In this document: positions 8,418-15,132 of the stretch, piece after piece | Layout of the letters: each line of letters starts with the position of its first letter | How positions within the stretch are numbered: position 1 is the first letter of the stretch | NCBI GenBank assembly: GCA_050250815.1 | Contig: JBFWNY010000051.1 | Location: 1-18,928 of the forward strand | Source: JAEUMD01 sp050250815 | GTDB lineage: Bacteria; Pseudomonadota; Alphaproteobacteria; Rhizobiales; Hyphomicrobiaceae | DNA length: 18,928 nucleotides | Direction: 5' to 3' | Translations under genes and position numbers: made by a program | Notes under the pieces: model-generated | What the model saw: the letters and a program-made list of their open reading frames with translations, nothing else | What the model was told of the DNA's origin: nothing | Databases searched by the model: none

Positions 8418-9344
8418 TCACTTGCCTCGCTCAGCCCGGTTTGCCAGATACCACGCCACCGTATCGCGAACGCCCTGCTCGAGCCCGATCTGCGGCCGCC
8501 AACCAAGCAACGCTTCGCCACGCGCGCCATCGACGGTCTTATAGTCCGCACCGTCGGGCTTCGACGTATCGAGGCGGATCTCGCCCTCGTAGCCGGTCTC
8601 ACGCTGAATCATGCGAGCCAAGTCGAGGATCGAGACGCCGCTCGCCACGCCTATGTTCACCGGGTCGGTCGTCGATGCCGCGTCAAGACCGCGGATCAAG
8701 GCCTCCGCTCCGTCGGAAACATGCAGCCACTCGCGCACCGGCTTGCCCGTCCCCCACACGACGACGTGCGGATCACCGCGCCTTCTCGCCTCGACGAACT
8801 TCATGATCAGAGCGCCAAGCGCATGGCTGCGCTCCTCGTCGAAGTGATCGGCCGGCCCGTACATGTTCGACAGGATGAGGTTCACCGTATCGAGGCCATG
8901 TTCGCGCGCGTAAGCCCAAGAGCCCATCCAGGACGCACGGCGCACGAAGCCGTAGACCATGACCGATTCATGCATCGGCCCGTCCCACAGCTCGTCTTCC
9001 TTGAAGAGCCGCGCACGTGCCGGATAGACGCAATTGGAGATAGGATTGACGATCCGCTGAACGCCGACGGCCTGAGCGGCCTCCAGCAGGTTGAGGATCA
9101 TGGCCAGATTGTTGCGGAAGATGTCGACCGGGAACTTGTAGCCGAACTGGATGCCTCCAACGAACGAGGCGCAATTTATGACCTTACTCGGGCGCACTGA
9201 CTCGAACAGCGCCATCGCCTGATCACGGTCGCGCAGGTCCGTCCCCAGACTGAGGGAGGTGGGCGTGAAGGCCAAGCCGCGCCGTCGCAACCCCTCAGCG
9301 ACGTGCGAGCCGACAAACCCCGTAGCGCCTGTGAGCAGGATCAC
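8418..9344 (-). CDS. GDP-L-fucose-synthase-like NAD(P)-dependent epimerase/reductase with altered YxxxK
   Basis: The 308-residue short-chain dehydrogenase has a GATGFVGSH nucleotide-binding loop at residues 6-14. It resembles GDP-fucose synthase in order and spacing: VGGIQ (62-66), SNCVYP (103-108, Ser103 and Cys105 at the catalytic positions), MYGP (161-164) and SHALGALI (173-180, with His174 at the acid/base position). The catalytic Tyr131 is followed by Arg135 where the family has lysine (YGFVR instead of YxxxK). Next to Gmd, it would use GDP-4-keto-6-deoxymannose to make GDP-fucose, GDP-rhamnose or a related sugar. The Arg change leaves its activity open. The start is GTG at 9344, overlapping the gmd stop in a GTGA. 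Confidence 0.82.
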   Translation of the reverse strand: MILLTGATGFVGSHVAEGLRRRGLAFTPTSLSLGTDLRDRDQAMALFESVRPSKVINCASFVGGIQFGYKFPVDIFRNNLAMILNLLEAAQAVGVQRIVNPISNCVYPARARLFKEDELWDGPMHESVMVYGFVRRASWMGSWAYAREHGLDTVNLILSNMYGPADHFDEERSHALGALIMKFVEARRRGDPHVVVWGTGKPVREWLHVSDGAEALIRGLDAASTTDPVNIGVASGVSILDLARMIQRETGYEGEIRLDTSKPDGADYKTVDGARGEALLGWRPQIGLEQGVRDTVAWYLANRAERGK

Positions 9345-10372
9345 TCTGCGCCTCCGTAGGTGTCGTGCTTCAAATCGTAGGCAACCATCTGCTGCACCAG
9401 GTCAGCGAAGGACGTTCTCGGCGACCAGCCGAGGTCGCGCCTGGCGCGTGTTGGATCGCCGAGCAGAAACTCAACCTCAGTCGGGCGGAAATAGCGCTCG
9501 TCGACCTCGACGAGGACCCGGCCCGTCTTGGCGTCCACGCCCTTTTCATCGACGCCTTGTCCCTTCCAATCGAGTGCGATGCCGACATGAGAGAATGCGA
9601 TTTGGCAGAACTCGCGCACGCTGTGCGCCTCGCCGGTGGCGATCACGTAGTCCTTGGCTTGGTCCTGCTGCAGCATCAGCCACATCGCTTCGACATAATC
9701 GCGCGCGTGGCCCCAGTCGCGCATGGCGTCGAGATTGCCAAGCTTCAGCACCTGCTGGCGCCCCTGCGCTATGCGCGCGACCGCCTGGGTGATCTTCTTG
9801 GTCACGAACGTCTCGCCGCGGCGCGGTGACTCGTGATTGAAGAGGATGCCGTTGCAGGCATAGAGGCCGTAGGCCTCGCGATAGTTCACCGTCACCCAGT
9901 AGGCATAGAGCTTGGCCGCCGCGTAGGGCGAACGTGGATAGAAAGGCGTCGCCTCGCTCTGCGGCACGGTTTCCGGCAGTCCACCGAACAGCTCCGAGGT
10001 CGATGCCTGATAGAAGCGCGTCCTGATGCCGACGTCCTTGATCGCATCGAGCAGGCGGATCGCGCCGACCGCGTCGACTTCCGCGGTGTACTCGGGCACT
10101 TCGAACGAAACGGCGACGTGCGACTGTGCGCCGAGGTTATAGATCTCGTCGGGCTGCACGCGAGCAATCAGGGTGTGCAGGTTGCTCGAATCGGTGAGGT
10201 CGCCGTGGTAGGTCGTGACCTGCGGATGCTCGAAGATGTGGTCTATCCGGCCCGTCGTGAAGACCGACGACCGCCGGATGATGCCGTGCACCTCGTAACC
10301 CTTGGCGATGAGGAACTCGGCCAGATAGGAACCGTCCTGCCCCGTCAGGCCGGTGACAAAAGCCTTCTTCAT
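9341..10372 (-). CDS. gmd: GDP-mannose 4,6-dehydratase
   Basis: This is a 343-residue SDR enzyme. It opens with AFVTGLTGQDGSYLAEFL, the nucleotide-binding loop typical of Gmd (GxxGQDG, residues 8-14). RRSSVFTTGRIDH follows, the region that contacts NADP in this family. The catalytic elements are STSE (124-127) and SPYAAAK (148-154, Tyr150 and Lys154). NHESPRRGETFVTKKI is a Gmd hallmark that separates it from dTDP-glucose dehydratases. It converts GDP-D-mannose to GDP-4-keto-6-deoxy-D-mannose, the branch point for fucose, rhamnose, perosamine and colitose. It opens the ten-gene block. I chose the ATG at 10372 because family members begin MKKA; an in-frame TTG at 10390 adds six residues. The stop overlaps the next start by 4 bp. 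Confidence 0.96.
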   Translation of the reverse strand: MKKAFVTGLTGQDGSYLAEFLIAKGYEVHGIIRRSSVFTTGRIDHIFEHPQVTTYHGDLTDSSNLHTLIARVQPDEIYNLGAQSHVAVSFEVPEYTAEVDAVGAIRLLDAIKDVGIRTRFYQASTSELFGGLPETVPQSEATPFYPRSPYAAAKLYAYWVTVNYREAYGLYACNGILFNHESPRRGETFVTKKITQAVARIAQGRQQVLKLGNLDAMRDWGHARDYVEAMWLMLQQDQAKDYVIATGEAHSVREFCQIAFSHVGIALDWKGQGVDEKGVDAKTGRVLVEVDERYFRPTEVEFLLGDPTRARRDLGWSPRTSFADLVQQMVAYDLKHDTYGGAE

Positions 10373-10488
10373 GGCCTGGAACGTCCCCAAAGTCCTGGTT
10401 GCAAGGATTGCAGTCGCAGGTTGACGCTCGCAGAACTGCGCAAGCGCGCGCTGGCGAAACCGCCGACAACTGCGGATCGCCGACCCCT

Positions 10489-10501
10489 TCTTTCAGAAAG
10501 A
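10489..10501. promoter_or_regulatory. 13-bp dyad TCTTTC-A-GAAAGA upstream of gmd
   Basis: This is a perfect inverted repeat with 6-bp arms and a single central base, 117-129 bp upstream of the gmd start codon and next to a TTGACT on the minus strand. The size and symmetry would suit a dimeric repressor or activator. Several dyads of this size are expected by chance in 19 kb, so the position is the only real support. Confidence 0.25.
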
Positions 10502-10626
10502 GCGCAACACAGTCAAGCCGCCAATTCCGCAGCATGCTTCGTGCTGTGGACGGCCTACCTCGACCTCTCCGAACAGGAATCCGCAGGCTGCTGATCCTCG
10601 GCGCGCCGGACTATCATTCGGCGACC

Positions 10627-10640
10627 TCGAACAGGTTCGA
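10627..10640. promoter_or_regulatory. 14-bp dyad TCGAAC-AG-GTTCGA
   Basis: This is a perfect 6-2-6 inverted repeat in the gap between the hypothetical gene and gmd, about 255 bp upstream of gmd. TCGAT and ATCGA overlap or follow it at 10637-10641 and 10651-10655, which gives a cluster of TCGA-containing half-sites. It could be a binding site or chance. Confidence 0.25.
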
Positions 10641-10783
10641 TCACAATTGAATCGACGCCGGGAAGTCTTGTCCGCCTCAAAGCGGGTCGCCCGCCACCTG
10701 CTACCTCAAGCTCGTCGCACAGCTTTCCAGTTCGGAAGCAGTTCTACGTGCACAGGAAACAGGAAAGGGTGCTACTCGCTGCA

Positions 10784-11332
10784 TCAACCCGCCGGCCGCA
10801 GATCCACCCGCCATGTGAAAGCGTTGTCGCGATACTGTCCGACCGTCACCTGCTTGACCCCGTCGAAGGGCAGATCGACGATGCCGACACAGCCGGCCGG
10901 CCCGCGATGCGTGACCTTGTACAGCGGCTGCCACAGGCTCTCATAGCCATTCTTACGTGCCTGTTCGCTAAGTTGAGCTTCACTCTTCGGCGCCGTGTTC
11001 ATGACGAAACTGCCGGCCTTGAAATCCTCGTCCGTGCACTCGGGCTTGACGAGCACGACATGACGTCCTGCGATCGCCACATCGAAGGTGGACTTCTGGC
11101 GGTCGGCGAAACCGCTGGGGTTGGTGGACTTCATGAATAGGGCCAGATTAGCGATCGGCTGATGGCATTGAGGGCTGCCCTTGGCACAACTTTCAAGATC
11201 CCGGCCAAGTTCTGCGAGCTTCAGTCCGGTCGCGCGGAGTTCAGCGGATCGCACCGACTGCCATGCAAAATATCCGCCCGCGGCGGCGACCACGAACAAC
11301 GAAAGTATCGCGACGAGCATCCCTCTGCTCAC
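10784..11332 (-). CDS. membrane-anchored hypothetical protein
   Basis: The protein has 182 residues. One hydrophobic helix (about residues 5-24, LVAILSLFVVAAAGGYFAW) is followed by a hydrophilic domain with four cysteines (in ESCAKG, PQCHQ, PECTDED and AGCVG), so it is probably anchored in the inner membrane with a periplasmic domain and possible disulfides. I recognise no family. It starts with GTG at 11332, supported by a strong GGGAGG six bases upstream; an internal ATG at 11320 is a weaker choice. It lies 39 bp after the polysaccharide co-polymerase gene and is probably co-transcribed, so a role alongside chain-length control or export is a reasonable but untested inference. Confidence 0.7.
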   Translation of the reverse strand: MSRGMLVAILSLFVVAAAGGYFAWQSVRSAELRATGLKLAELGRDLESCAKGSPQCHQPIANLALFMKSTNPSGFADRQKSTFDVAIAGRHVVLVKPECTDEDFKAGSFVMNTAPKSEAQLSEQARKNGYESLWQPLYKVTHRGPAGCVGIVDLPFDGVKQVTVGQYRDNAFTWRVDLRPAG

Positions 11333-11371
11333 AACCCACCTCCCAGCATCTATCGCACGAGCGCCCGACGT

Positions 11372-12904
11372 TCACTTCAGAGCCAACCTGACAAAACCGA
11401 GGAACATGCCCAGAAGGGCTCCAAGGATCGCGCAGGCCGCGAGAAGCCCATAAACCATAGGATTGTCAATTGGGTGACTGGCACGGTATTCAAGGTCGCT
11501 TTTGATGTCAATTGGTTGGAAGAGGCGTGACGAATACGAATAGCGCTCGACGGCAACGGTCGCGAACAACCGGGTTGTGATTCGCCAGAGCTTGTTGAGG
11601 TCCTGAGCAAGCACAGTGACACGCTGGGAGAATTGTTCCCGCGACTGCGGCAGGGTCGCCGTCGTGTCCGATGTCGTCTCCTGAAGCGCGGTCTGCAGTT
11701 CTTCAAGACGACGCAGTTCCGCGGTGACGTGGTCGATATCCCGGATGTCATCCAGGTTGCGCCCAATCATCGTACGCCGGAACTCCAGATCGAGGGCCTC
11801 GCGCGTCAGGCGCGCCACCGCGTCGATGGCACCCTCGTTGATCTGATTAACGTTGGCCGACGGAGCTTCCTTGGGGGCGCCCGCGTCAATCGGCGCAATC
11901 TTGACCAGAGCATCCTTGAAATAGCTGTCGACGATTTCCCGTGATGACTTGAGTCGCTGATTGAGACGGACTTCCTCCATCCTCAGACTCAGCAGCCGCT
12001 GAGTGAGGTACGCCCGATCCTGTGCGTCGTCCGCCAGCGTTCGCCCCGAGATCCTGATCGACGCAACGAGCGGGACGAGCCGGAACTTCGAGATGTCCGC
12101 AACGGAGCGGATCAGTCCATCGACGGTCAATCCCGACTCCCCGTCGCGAATTGTTTTGGACCCCTTGCTGTTGGACAGTTCCACGATGCGATCGCGCAGA
12201 CGTCCAATCGACGTTTGCAACATATCTAGGGCGACTGCCGGTCCGGCAGGCTTAAGCAATTCAAAGTCGATCACGTCGTCGGTAACAAGCGCCTCCGGAA
12301 GCGTGAGCACTCCGAGGTTCTTAATCGCATACTCGCTCCAAATCGCGGGAATATCATTGAGCAGCTTGGCGAGGAGGTCGCGCGGCAAGCCGAATCGCGA
12401 ATTGCTCGAGAAGCCGATCAACGCATGTTTCGAAAAACTGCGCTGCAGCTCGCTCCGCAACTCCTGCTCGATCTGCTGCTGTTCGGCGAACGACAACTTG
12501 CGGTTGCCCAGCCTCGACTGATACCGGCCAACGATCTCGTCGTACAGGATCGCGTAGCTATCGACAGAGATGGCCGCGCCGAAGGTCGCTCGGTCCAGTC
12601 CATAATCCGCGAGCTTGTTGCGCTCAAAAACGGCGTCAAGAATGATCGGCGCAACGAGATCCCGCACGGAGAACGGGCGACCATTGGGATACTCGGCCCT
12701 GTCAACGCCCTCGAAAGTAAGTGCAACCGCCGCATGGGCAGCCTGATGCACCGGTAGCGAAATCCGCAGCGCGGCAATCACCCCAACTCCGGCCAGTATC
12801 GCGATGATTGCACCAAGCAGGGCATAGACCTGCAAGGACCAGAGCGAGCGGACCAGCTTCTTCAACGTCAGCGGGTCGTCGGTCAGCGCGTCGGTGTTCG
12901 ACAT
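11372..12904 (-). CDS. Wzz/PCP-like polysaccharide co-polymerase, no kinase domain
   Basis: This 510-residue protein has one membrane span near each end (about residues 28-50 and 482-506) and a long periplasmic region of about 430 residues between them, much of it helical with heptad-like Glu/Leu/Arg stretches (about 300-420). The segment just before the second span (LFQPIDIKSDLEYRASHP) and the Gly-rich second helix are typical of Wzz/PCP chain-length regulators. There is no C-terminal Walker or tyrosine-kinase domain, unlike Wzc. It is longer than usual PCP1 proteins (about 330-380 residues). It probably sets polymer length together with the Wzy-like polymerase. The ATG at 12904 has GAGGGG close upstream. 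The family call rests on topology and the C-terminal motif; a KpsE-like export protein is an alternative. Confidence 0.72.
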   Translation of the reverse strand: MSNTDALTDDPLTLKKLVRSLWSLQVYALLGAIIAILAGVGVIAALRISLPVHQAAHAAVALTFEGVDRAEYPNGRPFSVRDLVAPIILDAVFERNKLADYGLDRATFGAAISVDSYAILYDEIVGRYQSRLGNRKLSFAEQQQIEQELRSELQRSFSKHALIGFSSNSRFGLPRDLLAKLLNDIPAIWSEYAIKNLGVLTLPEALVTDDVIDFELLKPAGPAVALDMLQTSIGRLRDRIVELSNSKGSKTIRDGESGLTVDGLIRSVADISKFRLVPLVASIRISGRTLADDAQDRAYLTQRLLSLRMEEVRLNQRLKSSREIVDSYFKDALVKIAPIDAGAPKEAPSANVNQINEGAIDAVARLTREALDLEFRRTMIGRNLDDIRDIDHVTAELRRLEELQTALQETTSDTTATLPQSREQFSQRVTVLAQDLNKLWRITTRLFATVAVERYSYSSRLFQPIDIKSDLEYRASHPIDNPMVYGLLAACAILGALLGMFLGFVRLALK

Positions 12905-13348
12905 GGCCCCTCAAGTGTAACGCGAGATAGCCCGCCAGACTTGACGTCTGCGGACTTGGCGCACGTTCCCCCAACGCCTTCGTAGCTACCTACAGCGACT
13001 GACTGGCGCAAGGCAAGCGGATCGTCGCTATCCACGGCCGCGCACACCGCCCTTCCCGGCGGCAATATGGCCGGCAGCTGCGTGACTGCTCAATCTGACG
13101 CCATGCGTACGAAGCGCACCGCTTGGCTCGTCAGCTTCGAGGCTTTCACACGACGAGAAGCTCAGCATCCGATTCGCCGGCACGAGCGGTGAGCGCAGCT
13201 GCCCGGCCACGTGTGGCCAAAGCGACTTTTCCGCTGACTTCGAAGGTCTTGCTTCCTGGCCCGCCATCATCACCGGCGGCAGCACGACGGGTCTCTCACA
13301 GTGGAGCAGGGTACAGACACCCGCTCCGCCACGCGTACCGATCATCGT
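12905..13348. other. gap upstream of the co-polymerase gene, no gene seen
   Basis: These 444 bases separate the small secreted-protein gene from the co-polymerase gene. Frames crossing it are short and Arg/Pro/Ala-rich. It likely holds the promoter for the co-polymerase gene. TACACT about 14-19 bp before the ATG resembles a -10 element but has no clear -35. Small dyads are CAGAC-TTGAC-GTCTG (12936-12950) and GGCCAC-GT-GTGGCC (13205-13218). No terminator with a T tract is visible. Confidence 0.5.
13205..13218. promoter_or_regulatory. 14-bp dyad GGCCAC-GT-GTGGCC
   Basis: This is a perfect 6-2-6 inverted repeat in the gap upstream of the co-polymerase gene, about 300 bp from its ATG. It could fold as a 5-bp stem with a CGTG loop or act as a protein-binding dyad. 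The high GC content makes chance likely. Confidence 0.2.
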
Positions 13349-13720
13349 TCAGTCGAACAATCCGAGGACAAAGAGGTTTGCCCATTTGCCGATCAGATCC
13401 GCCAGAGGGCGATTACATTTGATCCTTGCGGCTCGCGTGTTCACAGATGCCCCGCAGACGATGCCCCGCTGCGCGAGCGTCTCGTCGGCCGAAACGACCA
13501 CGACGCCGACAGCGGTCATCGGTGTCGCGTAGGTCAGAATCAGAGTTTCGTCTTGCTCCCTTATCGTTCCGCAATTCTCGCCGCGATGCGGGGCCGAAGT
13601 CACAAACATCCAGCCCGATCCGTCGTTACGGAGGATACAAGCCAATTGCTTGGCGAAGGCCTCTGCATGCGCAGGAGACGACATCCACACGATGAGTACG
13701 AAGGCCAAAAAGCGGTACAA
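13349..13720 (-). CDS. small secreted hypothetical protein with four cysteines
   Basis: The protein has 123 residues. The start is TTG at 13720, chosen because GGGAGAGG lies just upstream at good spacing and because the N-terminus then forms a classic signal peptide: a Tyr-Arg start, the hydrophobic core FLAFVLIVW, and a probable cleavage after SSPAHA. The mature part of about 104 residues has four cysteines (in LACIL, ENCGT, IVCGA and IKCNR), so two disulfides in the periplasm are plausible. I recognise no family. It follows the SGNH-like gene by 67 bp on the same strand and probably belongs to that transcript. An unusual start codon and no homologue known to me keep confidence moderate. Confidence 0.6.
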   Translation of the reverse strand: MYRFLAFVLIVWMSSPAHAEAFAKQLACILRNDGSGWMFVTSAPHRGENCGTIREQDETLILTYATPMTAVGVVVVSADETLAQRGIVCGASVNTRAARIKCNRPLADLIGKWANLFVLGLFD

Positions 13721-13787
13721 GAAGCCTCTCCCTTGCGTCGCATGTTCAGACGGAAACCCAGAGCCGCGACCGGCTCCAGCCTGGTCC

Positions 13788-15062
13788 TCACCTCCCGCCC
13801 GGAGTCGTCGCGGCTTTCAAACCCGCGGCGGTTGCCATTCGCTCAGCGATGATCCTATTCCCGTTCGGACTGACGTGGCAGGTGTCGATAAATATCGGAA
13901 TGTTCGACCCACGGAACGCAGCGCTCAGATCGAGGAAATCGGAACACGCGGCCTGCTCTTCGCAGCGTGACGCCCATTCCGCCTTCACGGCACGATAGAA
14001 CTCACGGTAGCTATCGGATTCATCGACGATATTCTGCTTCACGCTGTCGACGATGTAATCCAGCATGTATTCTTCTGGCTCATACGTTGCGGCCGGCTGA
14101 AGCACGAATGTAACGGGAATGCCTATGCCTTTCAGTAGCGTATGGGCTTGAAGCCAGACGGTTACCATGGTTCGGGCCACGACTCTGGCAAGATCGGGAT
14201 CGTGGCAGTGGAGGTAGGTCTTCGACTTTGTGATCCGGGAGAACGGTGTCGCTGCTGCGAGACCTTTGTCGGTGTCATTGCTTTCGGGCAGGAAGTACGC
14301 GAACGGAGATTTCAGAAATGTTCCAATCCAGCGGCCGCTCCCCTTCAGCTTCACGGACACCCACTCGAGCGTCGAGGCGTTGCCTAAGATGGCCTCGACA
14401 TTCTTATCGGCTCGCTGCTTGAGCTCCGAGTAATTTTCCAGCATCTCGGAAAAACGCGCGCGGTACGCATGGGTCGGTATCGGCTCGCCCTTCTGGCAGT
14501 TGAAGTAACCGTCGTTGACGCCATCATAGAACACCACGCGCTTAGGCCGGTATCCTTTGGCCAGCAGCAACTGCAGCTGAACGAGTTCCTGAAACGACGT
14601 GTAGCCACTCTCCCCCAGGTTGAGAACGCGCTCGCCGGTCTGTTGCGCCACAAGGGACGGAATGGTCGCCTCATCGGGTGACCCCGTGCCCCACATGGTC
14701 GATCCGCCGAGGAACCAGATCGATTGAGAGACGGCGTGGTTGGTCGAAGTTCTGAAGCCGAATTCTTTGTCGATGGTGACGCTGCCACCGCTGAATGCCG
14801 CTCTCCGATAACCGACGAACGGCTGATATCCCGTCTTCGGTGCCGAGTACTCGACGAAAAACTCCAATGCCTTCCGCGGTTCGTATGAACTGTAGTTCGG
14901 GTAGGTAGAACGGATTGTGTTGGCGGTGAGCGTGCCTCGCGCAGCGCCGCCGCCTGTCTCGTTCCGCGAGTTGATCAGGAAGAAGACCGATGCGAGCGCG
15001 ATGTACAGTATCGCCAGCACGGCCAGGTTGATCGCCACCGTCTTCAGGTTCGACGCACTCAC
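13788..15062 (-). CDS. membrane-anchored SGNH/GDSL hydrolase-like protein
   Basis: The protein has 424 residues. A single N-terminal membrane helix (about residues 8-30) is followed by an extracytoplasmic domain. The SGNH blocks are present in variant form: block I is FLGGSTMWG, with Ser121 as predicted nucleophile and GGS replacing GDS; block II glycine is in NLGESGY (148-154); block III is YDGVND, with Asn183; block V is DTCH, with Asp393 and His396. The catalytic set is therefore complete. Such proteins add or remove O-acyl groups on polysaccharides at the cell envelope. It lies 70 bp after the carbamoyltransferase gene, so it may handle a carbamoylated or acylated sugar. The GTG start at 15062 is supported by AGGA seven to eight bases upstream. 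Confidence 0.78.
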   Translation of the reverse strand: MSASNLKTVAINLAVLAILYIALASVFFLINSRNETGGGAARGTLTANTIRSTYPNYSSYEPRKALEFFVEYSAPKTGYQPFVGYRRAAFSGGSVTIDKEFGFRTSTNHAVSQSIWFLGGSTMWGTGSPDEATIPSLVAQQTGERVLNLGESGYTSFQELVQLQLLLAKGYRPKRVVFYDGVNDGYFNCQKGEPIPTHAYRARFSEMLENYSELKQRADKNVEAILGNASTLEWVSVKLKGSGRWIGTFLKSPFAYFLPESNDTDKGLAAATPFSRITKSKTYLHCHDPDLARVVARTMVTVWLQAHTLLKGIGIPVTFVLQPAATYEPEEYMLDYIVDSVKQNIVDESDSYREFYRAVKAEWASRCEEQAACSDFLDLSAAFRGSNIPIFIDTCHVSPNGNRIIAERMATAAGLKAATTPGGR

Positions 15063-15132
15063 GACTTATCCTGCTCTCGACATGGCTGATCGTATACCCC
15101 GGGGTGGACGTCGCGTTGCCACGCAAGACTTT

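Larger units (their letters stand above)
10373..10783. other. gap upstream of gmd, likely promoter region of the ten-gene block
   Basis: These 411 bases hold no gene I can support; the open frames on either strand have no protein character. The stretch should contain the promoter for the block that starts with gmd. I see TTGACT on the minus strand (plus-strand complement at 10511-10516), which could be a -35 element, but no matching -10 at normal spacing. Small dyads at 10489-10501, 10530-10546 and 10627-10640 are possible operator or stem-loop sites. No hairpin with a T tract ends the hypothetical gene upstream. Confidence 0.5.

Noticed and set aside
6188..8806. 872-codon open frame on the plus strand
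   Set aside because: It runs antisense through several well-supported genes (reductase, cupin, methyltransferase, aminotransferase). Its composition is Arg/His/Asp/Leu-rich with no recognisable motif. GC-rich codon use on the opposite strand explains its length.
12936..12950. Hairpin CAGAC-TTGAC-GTCTG upstream of the co-polymerase gene
   Set aside because: A 5-bp stem is too short to stand out from chance, and there is no T tract.
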